From Breznakiella homolactica (GTDB lineage: Bacteria; Spirochaetota; Spirochaetia; Treponematales; Breznakiellaceae): a stretch of DNA of 64,000 nucleotides. A model generated the notes under the pieces. The model worked only from the letters and a program-made list of their open reading frames with translations. It ran no database searches and was not told where the DNA came from. The position numbers and the translations under genes were made by a program. Where the stretch lies: NCBI RefSeq assembly GCF_016616095.2, contig NZ_CP067089.2, positions 2,046,001 through 2,110,000 of the forward strand, given 5' to 3'. Within the stretch, counting starts at the first letter, position 1; the number at the start of each line of letters is the position of its first letter. Positions 8,717 to 17,837 of the stretch are shown piece by piece.

Positions 8717-8787
8717 AGGAAAATAATAAGGAAGATCTTTTCGGGTTTATCGGAAAAGACTATCCCTACAAGGAGCTGCAGACAGCA

Positions 8788-11223
8788 ATGGCTAAGTACC
8801 CGTTTGAGACCATCGAACCGAAATGGCAGAAGTTCTGGGAGGAAAACAAAACCTTCCGGGCTGCCGAAGATCCGGCAATCCCCAAGGACAGGCGTCAGTA
8901 CGTCCTGGATATGTTCCCCTATCCTTCGGCCCAGGGCCTGCATGTGGGCCATCCCGAAGGCTATACCGCTACGGATATTTACTGCCGCTACCTACGGATG
9001 AACGGATACAACGTGCTCCACCCCATGGGATTCGACGCCTTCGGCCTCCCGGCGGAAAACTACGCCATCAAGACCGGCACCCATCCGTCGGTGACCACCG
9101 CGGAGAATATCGAAAAATACCGGAAACAGATAAAATCCCTGGGATTCTCCTACGACTGGGACCGTGAGGTGGATACCTCCAGTCCGGAGTTCTACAGATG
9201 GACCCAATGGATTTTCCTCAAATTGTTTGAAATGGGCCTGGCCTATGAATCGGATACCCCGATCAATTGGTGCCCTTCCTGCAAAACCGGCCTCGCCAAT
9301 GAGGAAGTCAAGGACGGCGCCTGCGAACGCTGCGGCACCAAGGTTACCCGCAAGCGTATCCGCCAGTGGATACTGAAGATCACCGCCTACGCCGAACGGC
9401 TTCTGGAGGACCTGGACGGTCTGGACTGGCCCGAGCCGGTCAAGCTCATGCAGCGCAACTGGATCGGCCGGTCCGAAGGGGCCAACGTCGTCTTCAAAAT
9501 CGACGGCCACCCTGACGAGCTTGAGATCTATACCACCCGGCCGGACACCCTCTTCGGGGCGACCTACATGGTCCTTGCCCCGGAGCATCCCCTGGTAAAA
9601 AAGATAACCGCCCCGGAACAGAAAGCCGCGGTGGACGCCTACCTTGAAGAGGCGGCAAAAAAGAGCGACCTGGAACGAACGGACCTGGCGAAGGTAAAAA
9701 CCGGGGTATTCTCCGGAGCCTACGGGATCAACCCGGTAAACAACACGAAGATCCCCATCTGGATCGCGGACTATGTGCTTATCTCCTACGGTACCGGCGC
9801 CATTATGGCGGTCCCCGCCCATGATGAACGGGACTGGGAATTCGCAAAAACATTCAGCCTGCCCATAATACAGGTGGTCGCTTCCGAGCCGCCCGCGGCG
9901 GGAAAGGACTATTCCCGGGAACTGGCGGAGTGTACCGCCGCCGACGGCTGGGCGGTTAATTCCGGCCAGTTTGACGGAACCCCCACGGCGGAATTCAAAA
10001 AGAAAATAACGGACTGGCTTGAGGAAAAAGGTATCGGGAAAAAAGCGGTCAACTACAAGCTCCGGGACTGGATCTTCAGCCGCCAGCGCTACTGGGGAGA
10101 ACCGATCCCCATCATCCACTGCCCCAAGGACGGCATTGTTGCGGTGCCGGAGGATCAGCTCCCCCTGACTCTGCCTGAGGTAAGTTCCTACGCTCCCACG
10201 GGTACCGGAGAATCCCCCCTGGCGGGGATCGACAGCTGGGTCAACACCACCTGCCCCGTATGCGGCGGACCGGCCAAGCGTGAAACAAATACCATGCCCC
10301 AGTGGGCCGGTTCCTGCTGGTATTACCTGCGGTACCTGGACCCCCACAATGATAAAGCCTTTGCCGCCCAGGATAAAATCGATTACTGGATGCCCGTGGA
10401 CCTCTATGTGGGAGGAACGGAGCACGCGGTCCTCCATCTCCTCTACAGCCGTTTCTGGCACAAGGTGCTTTACGATCTGAAGCTGGTAAATTCAAAAGAA
10501 CCCTTCCAGCGGCTGGTCAACCAGGGAATGATCCTCGGTGAGGACAACCAGAAGATGTCCAAGAGCCGCGGGAACGTGATCAACCCCGATGACATTGTCC
10601 GGGAATACGGCGCCGACTCCATGCGGATGTACGAAATGTTTATGGGCCCCCTGGAAGTTTCCAAACCCTGGACCACCGCAGGTCTCGTCGGAGTCTCCCG
10701 TTTCCTGGAACGCCTCTGGGCAGCCGGCGAAAAGCCCCTTACCGATGAGCCCGGCAGCAATGAACTGATGAAGCTCATGCACAAAACCATCAAGAAGGTT
10801 ACCGAAGATACGGCTACCCTCAATTTCAATACCGCCATCAGCGCCATGATGATTTATTCCAATGAGCTTGCGAAACTTCCGGAAATTCCCCGCGGACTCT
10901 GGGAGCCCATGGTGCAGATGCTTTCCGCCTATGCCCCCCATCTCGGGGAGGAATTGTGGGAGAAAATGGGCAACACCGGATCGGTATCCCTGTCGGACTG
11001 GCCGGCTTTTGACGAAGAGCTCGCCGCCGATAATGAAGTTACCGTGGTCGTGCAGGTAAACGGCAAGGTCAGGGATAAATTCACCGCCGCCGCCGGGACC
11101 CCCAGGGAAGCGCTGGAAAAAACAGCCCGGGCGCTCCCGGGGATACTCAAGTGGACCGAAGGCAAGGAAATCGCCAAGGTTATCGCTGTCCCGGACAAGC
11201 TCGTCAACATTGTTGTGAAGTAA
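8788..11223 (+). CDS. leuS: Leucyl-tRNA synthetase
   Basis: Class Ia aminoacyl-tRNA synthetase, 811 aa, charging tRNA-Leu in the cytoplasm. The HIGH signature is HVGH at residues 52-55 within [15 protein letters not shown], and KMSKS is at 589-593 in QKMSKSRGN. The CP1 editing domain occupies roughly 225-410 ([21 protein letters not shown]), a zinc-knuckle-like CPSC/CERC pair lies near 159-181, and the C-terminal domain ends in [15 protein letters not shown]. Length and domain order are those of normal bacterial LeuS. AGGAG lies 12 bases before the ATG, a rather long spacing, but the N-terminal [14 protein letters not shown] fits family starts. Confidence 0.98.
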   Translation: MAKYPFETIEPKWQKFWEENKTFRAAEDPAIPKDRRQYVLDMFPYPSAQGLHVGHPEGYTATDIYCRYLRMNGYNVLHPMGFDAFGLPAENYAIKTGTHPSVTTAENIEKYRKQIKSLGFSYDWDREVDTSSPEFYRWTQWIFLKLFEMGLAYESDTPINWCPSCKTGLANEEVKDGACERCGTKVTRKRIRQWILKITAYAERLLEDLDGLDWPEPVKLMQRNWIGRSEGANVVFKIDGHPDELEIYTTRPDTLFGATYMVLAPEHPLVKKITAPEQKAAVDAYLEEAAKKSDLERTDLAKVKTGVFSGAYGINPVNNTKIPIWIADYVLISYGTGAIMAVPAHDERDWEFAKTFSLPIIQVVASEPPAAGKDYSRELAECTAADGWAVNSGQFDGTPTAEFKKKITDWLEEKGIGKKAVNYKLRDWIFSRQRYWGEPIPIIHCPKDGIVAVPEDQLPLTLPEVSSYAPTGTGESPLAGIDSWVNTTCPVCGGPAKRETNTMPQWAGSCWYYLRYLDPHNDKAFAAQDKIDYWMPVDLYVGGTEHAVLHLLYSRFWHKVLYDLKLVNSKEPFQRLVNQGMILGEDNQKMSKSRGNVINPDDIVREYGADSMRMYEMFMGPLEVSKPWTTAGLVGVSRFLERLWAAGEKPLTDEPGSNELMKLMHKTIKKVTEDTATLNFNTAISAMMIYSNELAKLPEIPRGLWEPMVQMLSAYAPHLGEELWEKMGNTGSVSLSDWPAFDEELAADNEVTVVVQVNGKVRDKFTAAAGTPREALEKTARALPGILKWTEGKEIAKVIAVPDKLVNIVVK

Positions 11224-11228
11224 GTTCC

Positions 11229-12071
11229 ATGGAAGGCCTGCCGGTCGCGGTTTTCTGCGAAAAAATAGGGTTCCGGGATGAGGCCCTCCGCTTCATCCTG
11301 GACTATCCCCTGGCTGAAAAGGACTGGCGGGCTTACCGGGCTTTGTTCTTCCGGGACCAGGAGCGGTTTATCGCCGCTGTCCAGGAAACCGAAGACAGTC
11401 CGGGGTTGTTCCTCATTTTGTACGCCAGGCTTTCGGCGGAAGCTTTCGGGGAATACCGGGAACGGAACATTCCGGAAGGTATTTTTTTCGGCACATTCAT
11501 GGACCTGTTCTTCTGGCATGAAAATTATTTCAGCCAGACCGGGAAACACGGTATCGCTGTTTCCCGGTGGATGCCCCGGCACATACTGCTGCGGATTTTC
11601 AGGCTTGGAAGGCTCCAGTTTGAACCCCAGGCCCTTAGTCTCGATCTTGAAGCGGAGGGGATGGTTTTCCGCACCGGGGACCTGGTTCTCAATGTTCATA
11701 TACCCCAGGGAGCCCCGCTGGTTCCGGAGGAATGCGAAAAATCATACCGGGAAGCGCTGCTTTTTTTCCGCGGAATAAATCCGGTTTTCATCTGCAATTC
11801 ATGGCTGCTCTTTCCCGGCCTGCCGGAACTGCTCCCGCCGGAAAGCAATATCCTGTCTTTCCAGAAACCTTACCGGATTTACGATGTTGCCCTCGATTCC
11901 CGCCAGGGGGAAGAACGCATTTTCGGCACAGTGCTGGACGATCCCCGGGATTATCCCGAAGGAACAAACCTCCAGCGCAGCGCCAAGGCGTATCTTACCG
12001 CGGGGAACCGCATCGGACAGGGAAAGGGATTTTTTTATTATGGCTTCCATTCCGGGGAAACCCGGCAATAA
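11229..12071 (+). CDS. Acyltransferase-like conserved protein (GNAT_C/DUF5596-like)
   Basis: 280-aa cytoplasmic protein that begins 5 bases after the leuS stop and is probably cotranscribed. The frame is open further upstream inside leuS, but ATG 11229 is the natural start. It has a helical N-terminal half and a C-terminal part with FICNSWLLFPGLPELLP and a late SAKAYLTAGNRIGQGKGFFYY segment. I associate this pattern with acyltransferase-domain proteins found in Firmicutes and spirochaetes. The substrate is not known and no cluster partner besides leuS helps. Confidence 0.5.
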   Translation: MEGLPVAVFCEKIGFRDEALRFILDYPLAEKDWRAYRALFFRDQERFIAAVQETEDSPGLFLILYARLSAEAFGEYRERNIPEGIFFGTFMDLFFWHENYFSQTGKHGIAVSRWMPRHILLRIFRLGRLQFEPQALSLDLEAEGMVFRTGDLVLNVHIPQGAPLVPEECEKSYREALLFFRGINPVFICNSWLLFPGLPELLPPESNILSFQKPYRIYDVALDSRQGEERIFGTVLDDPRDYPEGTNLQRSAKAYLTAGNRIGQGKGFFYYGFHSGETRQ

Positions 12072-12072
12072 C

Positions 12073-13050
12073 TCACTTTGCCGGGCTGGTAAAATCGAGA
12101 AAATTCCTCTCGAATATTTTTTCGAGAATGCTCTCCGGGAGATTGAGGCCGTGCATCACCGTGGGAGACCGGCCCATGACAAAATCCTTGTCCACCTCGA
12201 GAATATAATCTTCCTTCCGGGTCAGAAAATCCCGTATGAGATTAATCCGGAATTCACTGTCCTTAATTGAAAGGGGGACCGCTTCCTCTGATACCAGACA
12301 GTCGGTCCCGATGTCCGTACCGAAACAGATTCTGTCCTGATATTCAACGAAAAACTTTTCCGCCGCGTCGGCCTGTTCCGAAAGATTGTAGAACATCTCT
12401 ATCCCCGGAGTCAGGTCGATCCGCACATTGGGATACTTCCCGAAAATCTCCGCAAGCCGGGGCAGCTGCCGGGACAGAAAAAAGAAATGAGCAAAGATGA
12501 CGCGCAATTTCCGGTGGCGTTCCAGAACGGCCAGTATCTGCCGGTATTGTTCTTCATTGTTGATATACGTTTCATCGTAGTACCAGCCCAGCGCCTTCGC
12601 GCTGTCCCCTATCTGGGAAATATCCCAGAATTCCTCGGGATCGTTTACATGGATGAGCAGGGGAACCTGCCGGTCCTCCAGAAAGGTCCAGTAAGCGTCC
12701 CAGAGGGGATCGTCGAAATCCGGAATTTCCCAGCGCTTCCGCACATCCGGTTTCCCCTCCAGCATTTTTATTCCGGTACAGCCCATTTCCATAAGCCGTT
12801 CCGCTTCGCCTGCCAGGGCGGAGGAAAGTTCGGTCCGCGGCAGGCGGTACACATCCCTATTGATTCCGCCGAATACATAAACCGGCACCGGACAGGTTTT
12901 CCCGAACTCGAAGGCCTCGGCCTCGGCCGAAAGTACACCCTTTTTCGGTACACACTGCAGGGCGACACCGCTGAGCCGGTATTGTTCGATAATTGAATTC
13001 AAACGTTCCGCTCCGGCGGATTGTACATAATGGATGTGACAATCGATCAT
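12073..13050 (-). CDS. Amidohydrolase family protein (TIM-barrel metal-dependent hydrolase)
   Basis: 325-aa amidohydrolase-2 type enzyme. The N-terminal metal ligands are His5 and His7 in IDCHIHY; later ligands are suggested by VIFAHFFFL and by FGTDIGTD. It is a probable metal-dependent hydrolase or decarboxylase of unknown substrate. It starts 6 bases after tyrA and may be the third gene of the aromatic operon. TATAAT also lies 5 bases before its ATG, overlapping the tyrA stop, with no Shine-Dalgarno, so an internal leaderless promoter is possible. The start sequence reads AAGTATGGTATAAT, three bases, CTATG, the same as that of the lipase gene at 23352. Confidence 0.75.
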   Translation of the reverse strand: MIDCHIHYVQSAGAERLNSIIEQYRLSGVALQCVPKKGVLSAEAEAFEFGKTCPVPVYVFGGINRDVYRLPRTELSSALAGEAERLMEMGCTGIKMLEGKPDVRKRWEIPDFDDPLWDAYWTFLEDRQVPLLIHVNDPEEFWDISQIGDSAKALGWYYDETYINNEEQYRQILAVLERHRKLRVIFAHFFFLSRQLPRLAEIFGKYPNVRIDLTPGIEMFYNLSEQADAAEKFFVEYQDRICFGTDIGTDCLVSEEAVPLSIKDSEFRINLIRDFLTRKEDYILEVDKDFVMGRSPTVMHGLNLPESILEKIFERNFLDFTSPAK

Positions 13051-13056
13051 AGTTCA

Positions 13057-13920
13057 TTATACCATACTTTCCCGGCGGCAGCGGACATTTTCAAGTTTTT
13101 TTTCCAGTTCCGCCCGACGGTTCCCGGAAATCAATTCCTTGAACCCGGAGAGACTCGATTCAAACTGTTCAATACGGAAGAGAAGCTGATTCCGGTTCTC
13201 AATAAAAAGTCCCGCCCACATGGGAGCGTTGATCATGGCTATCCTGGTGAGATCCTCAAAACTTCCGCCGCCGAACCGCGTTATGGCGGTATCATCCTGG
13301 CAGTCGATCAGGGAAGAAGCGATAACGTGGCAGAGCTGGGATGTAAACGCGATGTTCCGGTCATGCTCCTCCGGGGTGGTTTCCGTGATCCGGCCGAAAC
13401 CCATCCGCAGGATAAGGTCCCTGATAAACCGGAGGTTTTCCGGACGGTTCCGTGCCAGGGGTGTGAGGATGTAGTTTTTCCCGGTAAAGCTGCAGGCCGC
13501 AGCCTGGCGGAATCCGCCTTTTTCACTGCCCGCCATGGGGTGCCCGGGAATAAAATCGAGATCCTGGGGAAGTTCATGTTCCATTGATTCCGCGATCGTT
13601 CTTTTGACTCCGGTGACATCGGTTATGATTGTTCCTGGACGGAAAGCGGCCATATTGTTTTTCATGAATGCGAGGGCATCTTCCGGGTTGAGGCAAATAA
13701 ATACCACATCGCATTGTGAAAGCATGTCCGCGGCCCCGGCAAATCCCGCATCAATGAGGCCGACTGTTTCAGCTTCCGCAAGAATTTCCCGGTCGATGTC
13801 ATGGGCAAGGATGCGGCCGTCCGGTCCGCTGACAACCTTGGAACGCAGTGCCATGGCGACAGCCCCGCCCATGAGTCCGAGCCCGGCAATCCCGTAACAG
13901 AGATTTTCCATCTCTTTCAT
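13057..13920 (-). CDS. tyrA: Prephenate dehydrogenase
   Basis: 287-aa enzyme converting prephenate to 4-hydroxyphenylpyruvate, the committed step to tyrosine. The NAD(P)-binding motif is [13 protein letters not shown] near residues 9-21. The catalytic region contains [13 protein letters not shown] (about 125-137), the TyrA signature with the active-site His. The helical dimerisation domain follows. There is no chorismate mutase or ACT domain, so feedback control must lie elsewhere; the attenuator and the regulatory domain of the upstream DAHP synthase can supply it. Its ATG overlaps the end of the DAHP synthase gene by 4 bases. Confidence 0.93.
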   Translation of the reverse strand: MKEMENLCYGIAGLGLMGGAVAMALRSKVVSGPDGRILAHDIDREILAEAETVGLIDAGFAGAADMLSQCDVVFICLNPEDALAFMKNNMAAFRPGTIITDVTGVKRTIAESMEHELPQDLDFIPGHPMAGSEKGGFRQAAACSFTGKNYILTPLARNRPENLRFIRDLILRMGFGRITETTPEEHDRNIAFTSQLCHVIASSLIDCQDDTAITRFGGGSFEDLTRIAMINAPMWAGLFIENRNQLLFRIEQFESSLSGFKELISGNRRAELEKKLENVRCRRESMV

Positions 13921-14942
13921 AGAGTCTTCCCTTCCATTGCCGCGTATTTCCCGATGGAATCCATCAGCGAAGAAAATTCTTCCGGGGTCAGAGACTGCTC
14001 ACCATCGGAGAGGGCGTTTTCCGGATCATTGTGGACTTCGATTATGAGACCATCCGCGCCGGCGGCGACCGCGGCTTTTGCCATGGCAGGGACAAGCCAG
14101 TTTATTCCCGTGCCGTGGCTCGGGTCTACTATAACCGGCAGGTGGCTTTTTTTCTTGAGGAAGGGCACGGCGCTCAGGTCAAGGGTGTTGCGGGTATAAT
14201 TGTCGAAACTCCGGATACCCCGTTCACAGAGGATAATATTTTCGTTTCCTCCGGCCATGATGTACTCAGCCGCCATAAGCAGCTCCGAAACCGTGGACGC
14301 TAAACCCCGTTTAAGCAGCACCGGCTTCCGGCAGCGGCCGAGTTCCCTGAGGAGCGTGAAATTCTGCATATTCCTGGCTCCGATCTGGATTATATCCACC
14401 CCGTCGAACACTTCGAGCTGGTGAATGGCCATGAGTTCCGTCACCACCGGAAGGCCGGTTTCACGCTTCGCTTCCATAAGCAGGTCGAGGCCCTCGCAGC
14501 CTAATCCCTGGAAACTGTAGGGAGAGGTCCTCGGCTTAAACGCGCCGCCCCGCAGGAAACCCGCCCCGGCCTGCTGTATCTTCCGGGCCACCGAAACTAT
14601 CTGTTCCCGGTTTTCCACTGAACAGGGACCGGCGATTACGGCGAGGGTTCCGGCGCCCACAGACCGGGGCTGGCCGTCTCCGCCATAAACGGTGATGCGG
14701 GTATCCTCGGGATGGAAAAGCCGGTTAGCCATTTTATATGGTTCTTCCACCCGGATAATCTTTTCCACCAGGTGGTGGGCTGTAAGCCGGTCGGCATCGA
14801 TGCGGCTCGTATCCCCCACAAGTCCCAGAATTATCCGTGACTGTCCCTCCGAACAATGGACATCAACACCATGCCGCTTTAAACCTTCGGTAAAAGCTGC
14901 CAGGTCCTTCTTTTTTGTACCGTTCCTCACTGCGATAATCAT
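13917..14942 (-). CDS. aroF: 3-deoxy-7-phosphoheptulonate (DAHP) synthase, type I-beta with N-terminal regulatory domain
   Basis: 341-aa first enzyme of the shikimate pathway (phosphoenolpyruvate plus erythrose 4-phosphate). Residues 1-75 form the ferredoxin-like regulatory domain known from Thermotoga-type DAHP synthases, which mediates feedback inhibition by tyrosine in that group. The catalytic barrel starts near 95 with [12 protein letters not shown] and includes [22 protein letters not shown] and VDPSHGTG, the standard PEP and metal sites. A GAGGAG ribosome-binding site precedes the ATG. The gene lies behind a leader-peptide attenuator, so this step is probably controlled both allosterically and transcriptionally by aromatic amino acids. 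Confidence 0.95.
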   Translation of the reverse strand: MIIAVRNGTKKKDLAAFTEGLKRHGVDVHCSEGQSRIILGLVGDTSRIDADRLTAHHLVEKIIRVEEPYKMANRLFHPEDTRITVYGGDGQPRSVGAGTLAVIAGPCSVENREQIVSVARKIQQAGAGFLRGGAFKPRTSPYSFQGLGCEGLDLLMEAKRETGLPVVTELMAIHQLEVFDGVDIIQIGARNMQNFTLLRELGRCRKPVLLKRGLASTVSELLMAAEYIMAGGNENIILCERGIRSFDNYTRNTLDLSAVPFLKKKSHLPVIVDPSHGTGINWLVPAMAKAAVAAGADGLIIEVHNDPENALSDGEQSLTPEEFSSLMDSIGKYAAMEGKTL

Positions 14943-14999
14943 ATACTGCTCCTCACTCCGTTATTCATGCATCCGCTCCGGCGGATTAAATTTGGGCAT

Positions 15000-15030
15000 A
15001 AAAAAAGGGAGACTCCCTGCGGAGTCTCCC
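15000..15030 (-). terminator. Attenuator terminator of the aromatic operon
   Basis: On the minus strand GGGAGACTCC, loop GCAG, GGAGTCTCCC (15030-15007) is followed by seven T (15006-15000). It lies 57 bases upstream of the DAHP synthase ATG, inside the leader of the same transcript. Its 5' arm shares ACTCCGC (15025-15019) with a possible competing helix: GCGGAGT at 15087-15081 in the leader peptide can pair with it and prevent termination. Confidence 0.88.
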
Positions 15031-15047
15031 TGTTAAAAGGCGATCAG

Positions 15048-15076
15048 AAGCTTTCTAGGAACACATCCTAAAAGCC
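15048..15076 (-). other. Leader hairpin spanning the leader-peptide stop codon
   Basis: GGCTTTTAGGA (15076-15066) pairs with TCCTAGAAAGCTT (15060-15048) with one bulged A and one G-U pair around a 5-base loop. It overlaps the last leader-peptide codons and the TAG. A ribosome completing the peptide would melt it, so it may act as a pause hairpin. Confidence 0.5.
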
Positions 15077-15177
15077 CTGCACTCCGCGGTTTTTGGGGAC
15101 AAATAAAAATAATAAAAGTAAGCCTGGCTGGCAGAAGAGAAGGTTTGTCCTGTCCGGTTATCCGCGGAATCGTTCAT
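15055..15177 (-). CDS. Aromatic leader peptide (Tyr/Phe-rich, 40 aa)
   Basis: A 40-codon reading frame with AAGGA 7 bases before its ATG, located between the promoter and the attenuator of the DAHP synthase operon. Residues 20-25 are Tyr-Phe-Tyr-Tyr-Phe-Tyr (codons TAC TTT TAT TAT TTT TAT, 15120-15103), which is the arrangement used by Phe/Tyr attenuators of enterobacteria to sense charged tRNA. AUUCCGCGG (15170-15162) upstream of the run can pair with CCGCGGAGU (15089-15081) downstream, and the latter can alternatively pair with the 5' arm of the terminator. Ribosome stalling at the Tyr codons would favour the antiterminated form. The peptide itself needs no other function. Confidence 0.88.
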   Translation of the reverse strand: MNDSADNRTGQTFSSASQAYFYYFYLSPKTAECRAFRMCS

Positions 15178-15196
15178 CAATAAATCCTTGGTCAAA

Positions 15197-15225
15197 AGTG
15201 TACGGCAATCAACCGGGATTGTCAA
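15197..15225 (-). promoter_or_regulatory. Promoter of the aromatic operon
   Basis: TTGACA (15225-15220), exactly 17 bases, and TACACT (15202-15197) give a near-consensus vegetative promoter reading towards the leader peptide. The predicted RNA start is about 15190, giving a leader of about 250 bases before the DAHP synthase gene. Confidence 0.8.
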
Positions 15226-15246
15226 TATTGGGGAAGTACAGCGTCT

Positions 15247-15300
15247 TTTAAGCCGGAAAGCATCCGCGGGTGCCCGATCCGGGGTATTTTAACTATCCTA
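15247..15300. repeat. Possible remnant of the hairpin repeat
   Basis: AAGCCGGAAAGCATCCGCGG and, 30 bases on, CTATGCCGCC resemble the two ends of hairpin repeat copy C (AAGCCGGAAAGCACCCG and CTATGCCGCC), with most of the interior missing. It lies between the aromatic operon promoter and the SIR2-like gene. Confidence 0.35.
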
Positions 15301-15314
15301 TGCCGCCGCAGCCT

Positions 15315-16142
15315 TCAGCCGAAACACTTTTCGTAAAACCCGGCGTAATCCTTTCCATCGATTTCGGCCAGGTCAATATTGTTGGCCTCCAGCATCTGGA
15401 TCTTAGCCTTGGTCTTTGCGTCGTAGTCCGCGTTTTTTTTGATGAAATACCGAATCCGGTTTTTCCGTTCCGCCCGGCCGCTGTTTATAAGCCTGCTCCG
15501 GTGGATAATAAGCCACCATAGGTCTGATTCCACAAAATCCAGGGAAAGGCCGATGATATCTATGTCGGCGTCAAAAAAATAATCCATCCACGTCCCGGGA
15601 CTGTTCCCGCCGGGGTCCTTCTTCCGTTCAATATCCTGCTTTATCAGGCGGTTCCGCATGGTTTGGATATAGGCTGAATAATGCTCGTATCCCAGGCAGA
15701 TGGTCCGGGGATAACCGGCCTCCCCGTGGATATGCCACACACTGGTACCCTTTGCGTCAATCCGCCGGTACAGGCTGTACCGGGTCTCCCGGGTTTCCGA
15801 ATCGAAGGGGCCTCCGCTGCCGGCGGCGGCTTTCTCAACGGCGTAGTCGTAATTGGTGGTCAGGATCGTGGAATAGTTTTTCAGCACAAGATTGTGAAAA
15901 TTGTTGGGCTCGATCTTTTCCGTTTCCTTCGCGATGAAGGAAAGGAGTTCCGTTTCATCCTTGATCAGCTCCTCCCGGAAAGCCCGGGAGAGGATCTCCT
16001 CGTACAGCAGCGTGAAGGGTTTTTCCGCCTTGGAAATTTTCCCTGAACCGTATCCGCCGATCAGATGATCTACCAGAGTATCCCAGGAGTAATCAGCGGA
16101 AAACCGGTTTATTCCGTTGCCCAGCAGCAATACCGCAGCCAT
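15315..16142 (-). CDS. SIR2-like domain protein (candidate NADase)
   Basis: 275-aa soluble protein with a SIR2_2-type fold. The NAD-binding loop is LLLGNGINRF (residues 5-14). The ribose-binding motif TTNYD has Asn97, and the presumed catalytic His is in WHIHGE (His137/His139). There is no zinc-finger Cys set, so it is not a protein deacetylase of the classical kind. The same motifs occur in bacterial immune NADases (ThsA, DSR, and the SIR2 subunits of other defence systems), but here there is no fused sensor domain of obvious type. It lies 12 bases after an uncharacterised 176-aa gene. A defence role is inference only. Confidence 0.72.
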   Translation of the reverse strand: MAAVLLLGNGINRFSADYSWDTLVDHLIGGYGSGKISKAEKPFTLLYEEILSRAFREELIKDETELLSFIAKETEKIEPNNFHNLVLKNYSTILTTNYDYAVEKAAAGSGGPFDSETRETRYSLYRRIDAKGTSVWHIHGEAGYPRTICLGYEHYSAYIQTMRNRLIKQDIERKKDPGGNSPGTWMDYFFDADIDIIGLSLDFVESDLWWLIIHRSRLINSGRAERKNRIRYFIKKNADYDAKTKAKIQMLEANNIDLAEIDGKDYAGFYEKCFG

Positions 16143-16154
16143 GTTTCCTCGTCA

Positions 16155-16685
16155 TTATAATGAATAATACAGCACATCCGACCACTCCCCGAATCCCAGG
16201 AGCCAGTCCCGGTCCTTGGGCTGTTCCGCCGCGTCCCGGTAGAACTGTTCAATTTCGCCGTCAATGTTTCCAAGCTGTTTCAGCAGGTCCCGGTTCTGTT
16301 CCCCGAAATCCCGGTCTTCCATCTGGTACAGCTCCCCGCATTCCAGAACAAAATACCGTTCCTCCGGAATCCCCGCGAAAAATTTCCGGGTTTCCGCGAG
16401 AAGCCGTTCCAGCTCGGCGGTATCATAGAGATCCCTGGTTTTCAGTTCCTCAATAAAAGCGTACATCCGCTCCAGTCCCGGCCGGTATTCGCCGATGACG
16501 GCGATGGGATCTTTATAATCAAACAGGATTGAAGACACTTCCCGGGGATTCACCGAAAGAAGGAGTTTGAAACACAGGGGAACTCCGTAGTTCCATTCCC
16601 CGATGGAGGCTGCGGGATCGCCGTCCTCACGCTTCCGCTCCGTGGGATCAAAATTTACGGCGTAAAGGTAACTTCGGTTTGCCAT
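16155..16685 (-). CDS. Conserved protein of unknown function (MANRSYLY family)
   Basis: 176-aa acidic, soluble protein beginning MANRSYLYAVNFDPT, a start I recognise as conserved in a family of uncharacterised cytoplasmic proteins; its function is not known to me. It has a mostly helical middle (residues 70-110) and a Trp- and Asp-rich C-terminus (DWLLGFGEWSDVLYYSL). AGGAGG precedes the ATG. It sits between a 365-aa unknown protein and the SIR2-like gene with gaps of 12 bases on both sides, so the three are probably one operon. Such small acidic proteins are often partners or inhibitors, but nothing here proves that. Confidence 0.6.
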   Translation of the reverse strand: MANRSYLYAVNFDPTERKREDGDPAASIGEWNYGVPLCFKLLLSVNPREVSSILFDYKDPIAVIGEYRPGLERMYAFIEELKTRDLYDTAELERLLAETRKFFAGIPEERYFVLECGELYQMEDRDFGEQNRDLLKQLGNIDGEIEQFYRDAAEQPKDRDWLLGFGEWSDVLYYSL

Positions 16686-16697
16686 GGTACCTCCTGT

Positions 16698-17795
16698 CTA
16701 TCGCAGCGCCCTGTTCAGTAAAAACAGGGTCTTTTCATTTTCAGTTTTTGATTTTATTGAATAAAAACTCACGGCGTAAGCCAGCTCCCGGGTCCGGCTG
16801 ATGCCCGGAACAATGAGCTTATCATCCTCCATATCCAGTACTCGGCCGGAAAGAAGTTCCCGGAAACCCCGTTCATCTTTGCTGTAAAAAAACTCCAGAA
16901 GTTCCCCGCCCCGGATGGTAAACCAGCCGTTACCCGCCTGGGTGTTGAAACTCATCACCCGTATATCCGGTCCTATTGCCGCCGGCGTCCAGGTATTGAA
17001 AAAAGGTTCCCCAATTTTCATAATTTCCTGTTCCGCAACAGCACCGTTCCGGTCAATCTCCAGTACCGAGATTTTCCCCTCCTCTTCCGCCAGCAGGCGG
17101 GACGGGCCGCCGAAACTCAGACTGAGAACCTGCTGGAAGAAACGGCCCCCGAGGTCAATGGTCCGGCGGCGGAGCTCTTCTCCGGCGGCGTTTATTTCCC
17201 GGTGGAGAAAGGAGTTCCCTTCCCGGGCAATGAGGTGGAGACTGTCACCGTCAGGATATATTTTATTATCCCGGGGAAGGGCGGCTTTTTTATTATGCCG
17301 CTTTTTTAAAACACCGTCTTTGAATTCCATAAGCAGAAGCCTGTCCGGTTTTGTATCCGACCACAGATCCGCGTCATGGAAAACCGGAAAGGCACCGCAG
17401 ATACCCGCCCAGCGTCCCAGAAACGGACGGTGTCCTTTGGGTGTTTCCATTTCAGCCCGGCCAAACAGGGGAACGGTGATTTCCAGCTCCCTGTCAGGGT
17501 CGTAAGCGACCAAAGATACCCAGGGGCGGCCGCCGGGATCAAGAAACAGGCTGGGAAGAATTCCCGCGGTTTCCTGCAGGTGTGGTCCGGCAATGCCGTC
17601 ACTGCCAATAAAACTATACACCGGATCGTAGGTGCCGTCAGCTTTATAGACATAATCGGCCAGGATGGTTTTGCCGTCCCAGCCGATCTGGCCATGGGCG
17701 GAAATACCGTTTTCCGTTTCCAGGATGGTCATGGGACCGAATTCCGTCTCCCGTGTCCGTGTTTTCACGTTTGCATATTCTTTTAATTCGTTCAT
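16698..17795 (-). CDS. Hypothetical protein with beta-propeller-like repeats
   Basis: 365-aa protein that I do not recognise. The frame is open further upstream (to 17822, TTG) but GGAGGAGG 7 bases before ATG 17795 fixes the start. It is rich in short beta-strand-like segments separated by Gly/Asp turns (for example PWVSLVAYDPDRELEITVPLF, DSLHLIAREGNSFLHREINA), as in beta-propellers. It has no signal peptide or membrane segment. It is first in the likely three-gene operon ending with the SIR2-like gene. Confidence 0.6.
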   Translation of the reverse strand: MNELKEYANVKTRTRETEFGPMTILETENGISAHGQIGWDGKTILADYVYKADGTYDPVYSFIGSDGIAGPHLQETAGILPSLFLDPGGRPWVSLVAYDPDRELEITVPLFGRAEMETPKGHRPFLGRWAGICGAFPVFHDADLWSDTKPDRLLLMEFKDGVLKKRHNKKAALPRDNKIYPDGDSLHLIAREGNSFLHREINAAGEELRRRTIDLGGRFFQQVLSLSFGGPSRLLAEEEGKISVLEIDRNGAVAEQEIMKIGEPFFNTWTPAAIGPDIRVMSFNTQAGNGWFTIRGGELLEFFYSKDERGFRELLSGRVLDMEDDKLIVPGISRTRELAYAVSFYSIKSKTENEKTLFLLNRALR

Positions 17796-17837
17796 ACAGC
17801 AGCCTCCTCCCGGTACCGACAAAAGCAGGCCGGATAA

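Noticed and set aside
8717..8787. T-box riboswitch in the leuS leader
   Set aside because: Only ~65 bases of leader; no specifier stem, no T-box sequence and no terminator were found.
8992..10461. 489-codon frame antisense to leuS
   Set aside because: Lies entirely within leuS, has no recognisable motifs or ribosome-binding site, and mirrors the codon bias of leuS.
17796..17822. Upstream TTG start extending the 365-aa protein by nine residues
   Set aside because: GGAGGAGG lies inside the proposed extension and is correctly spaced to the ATG at 17795.
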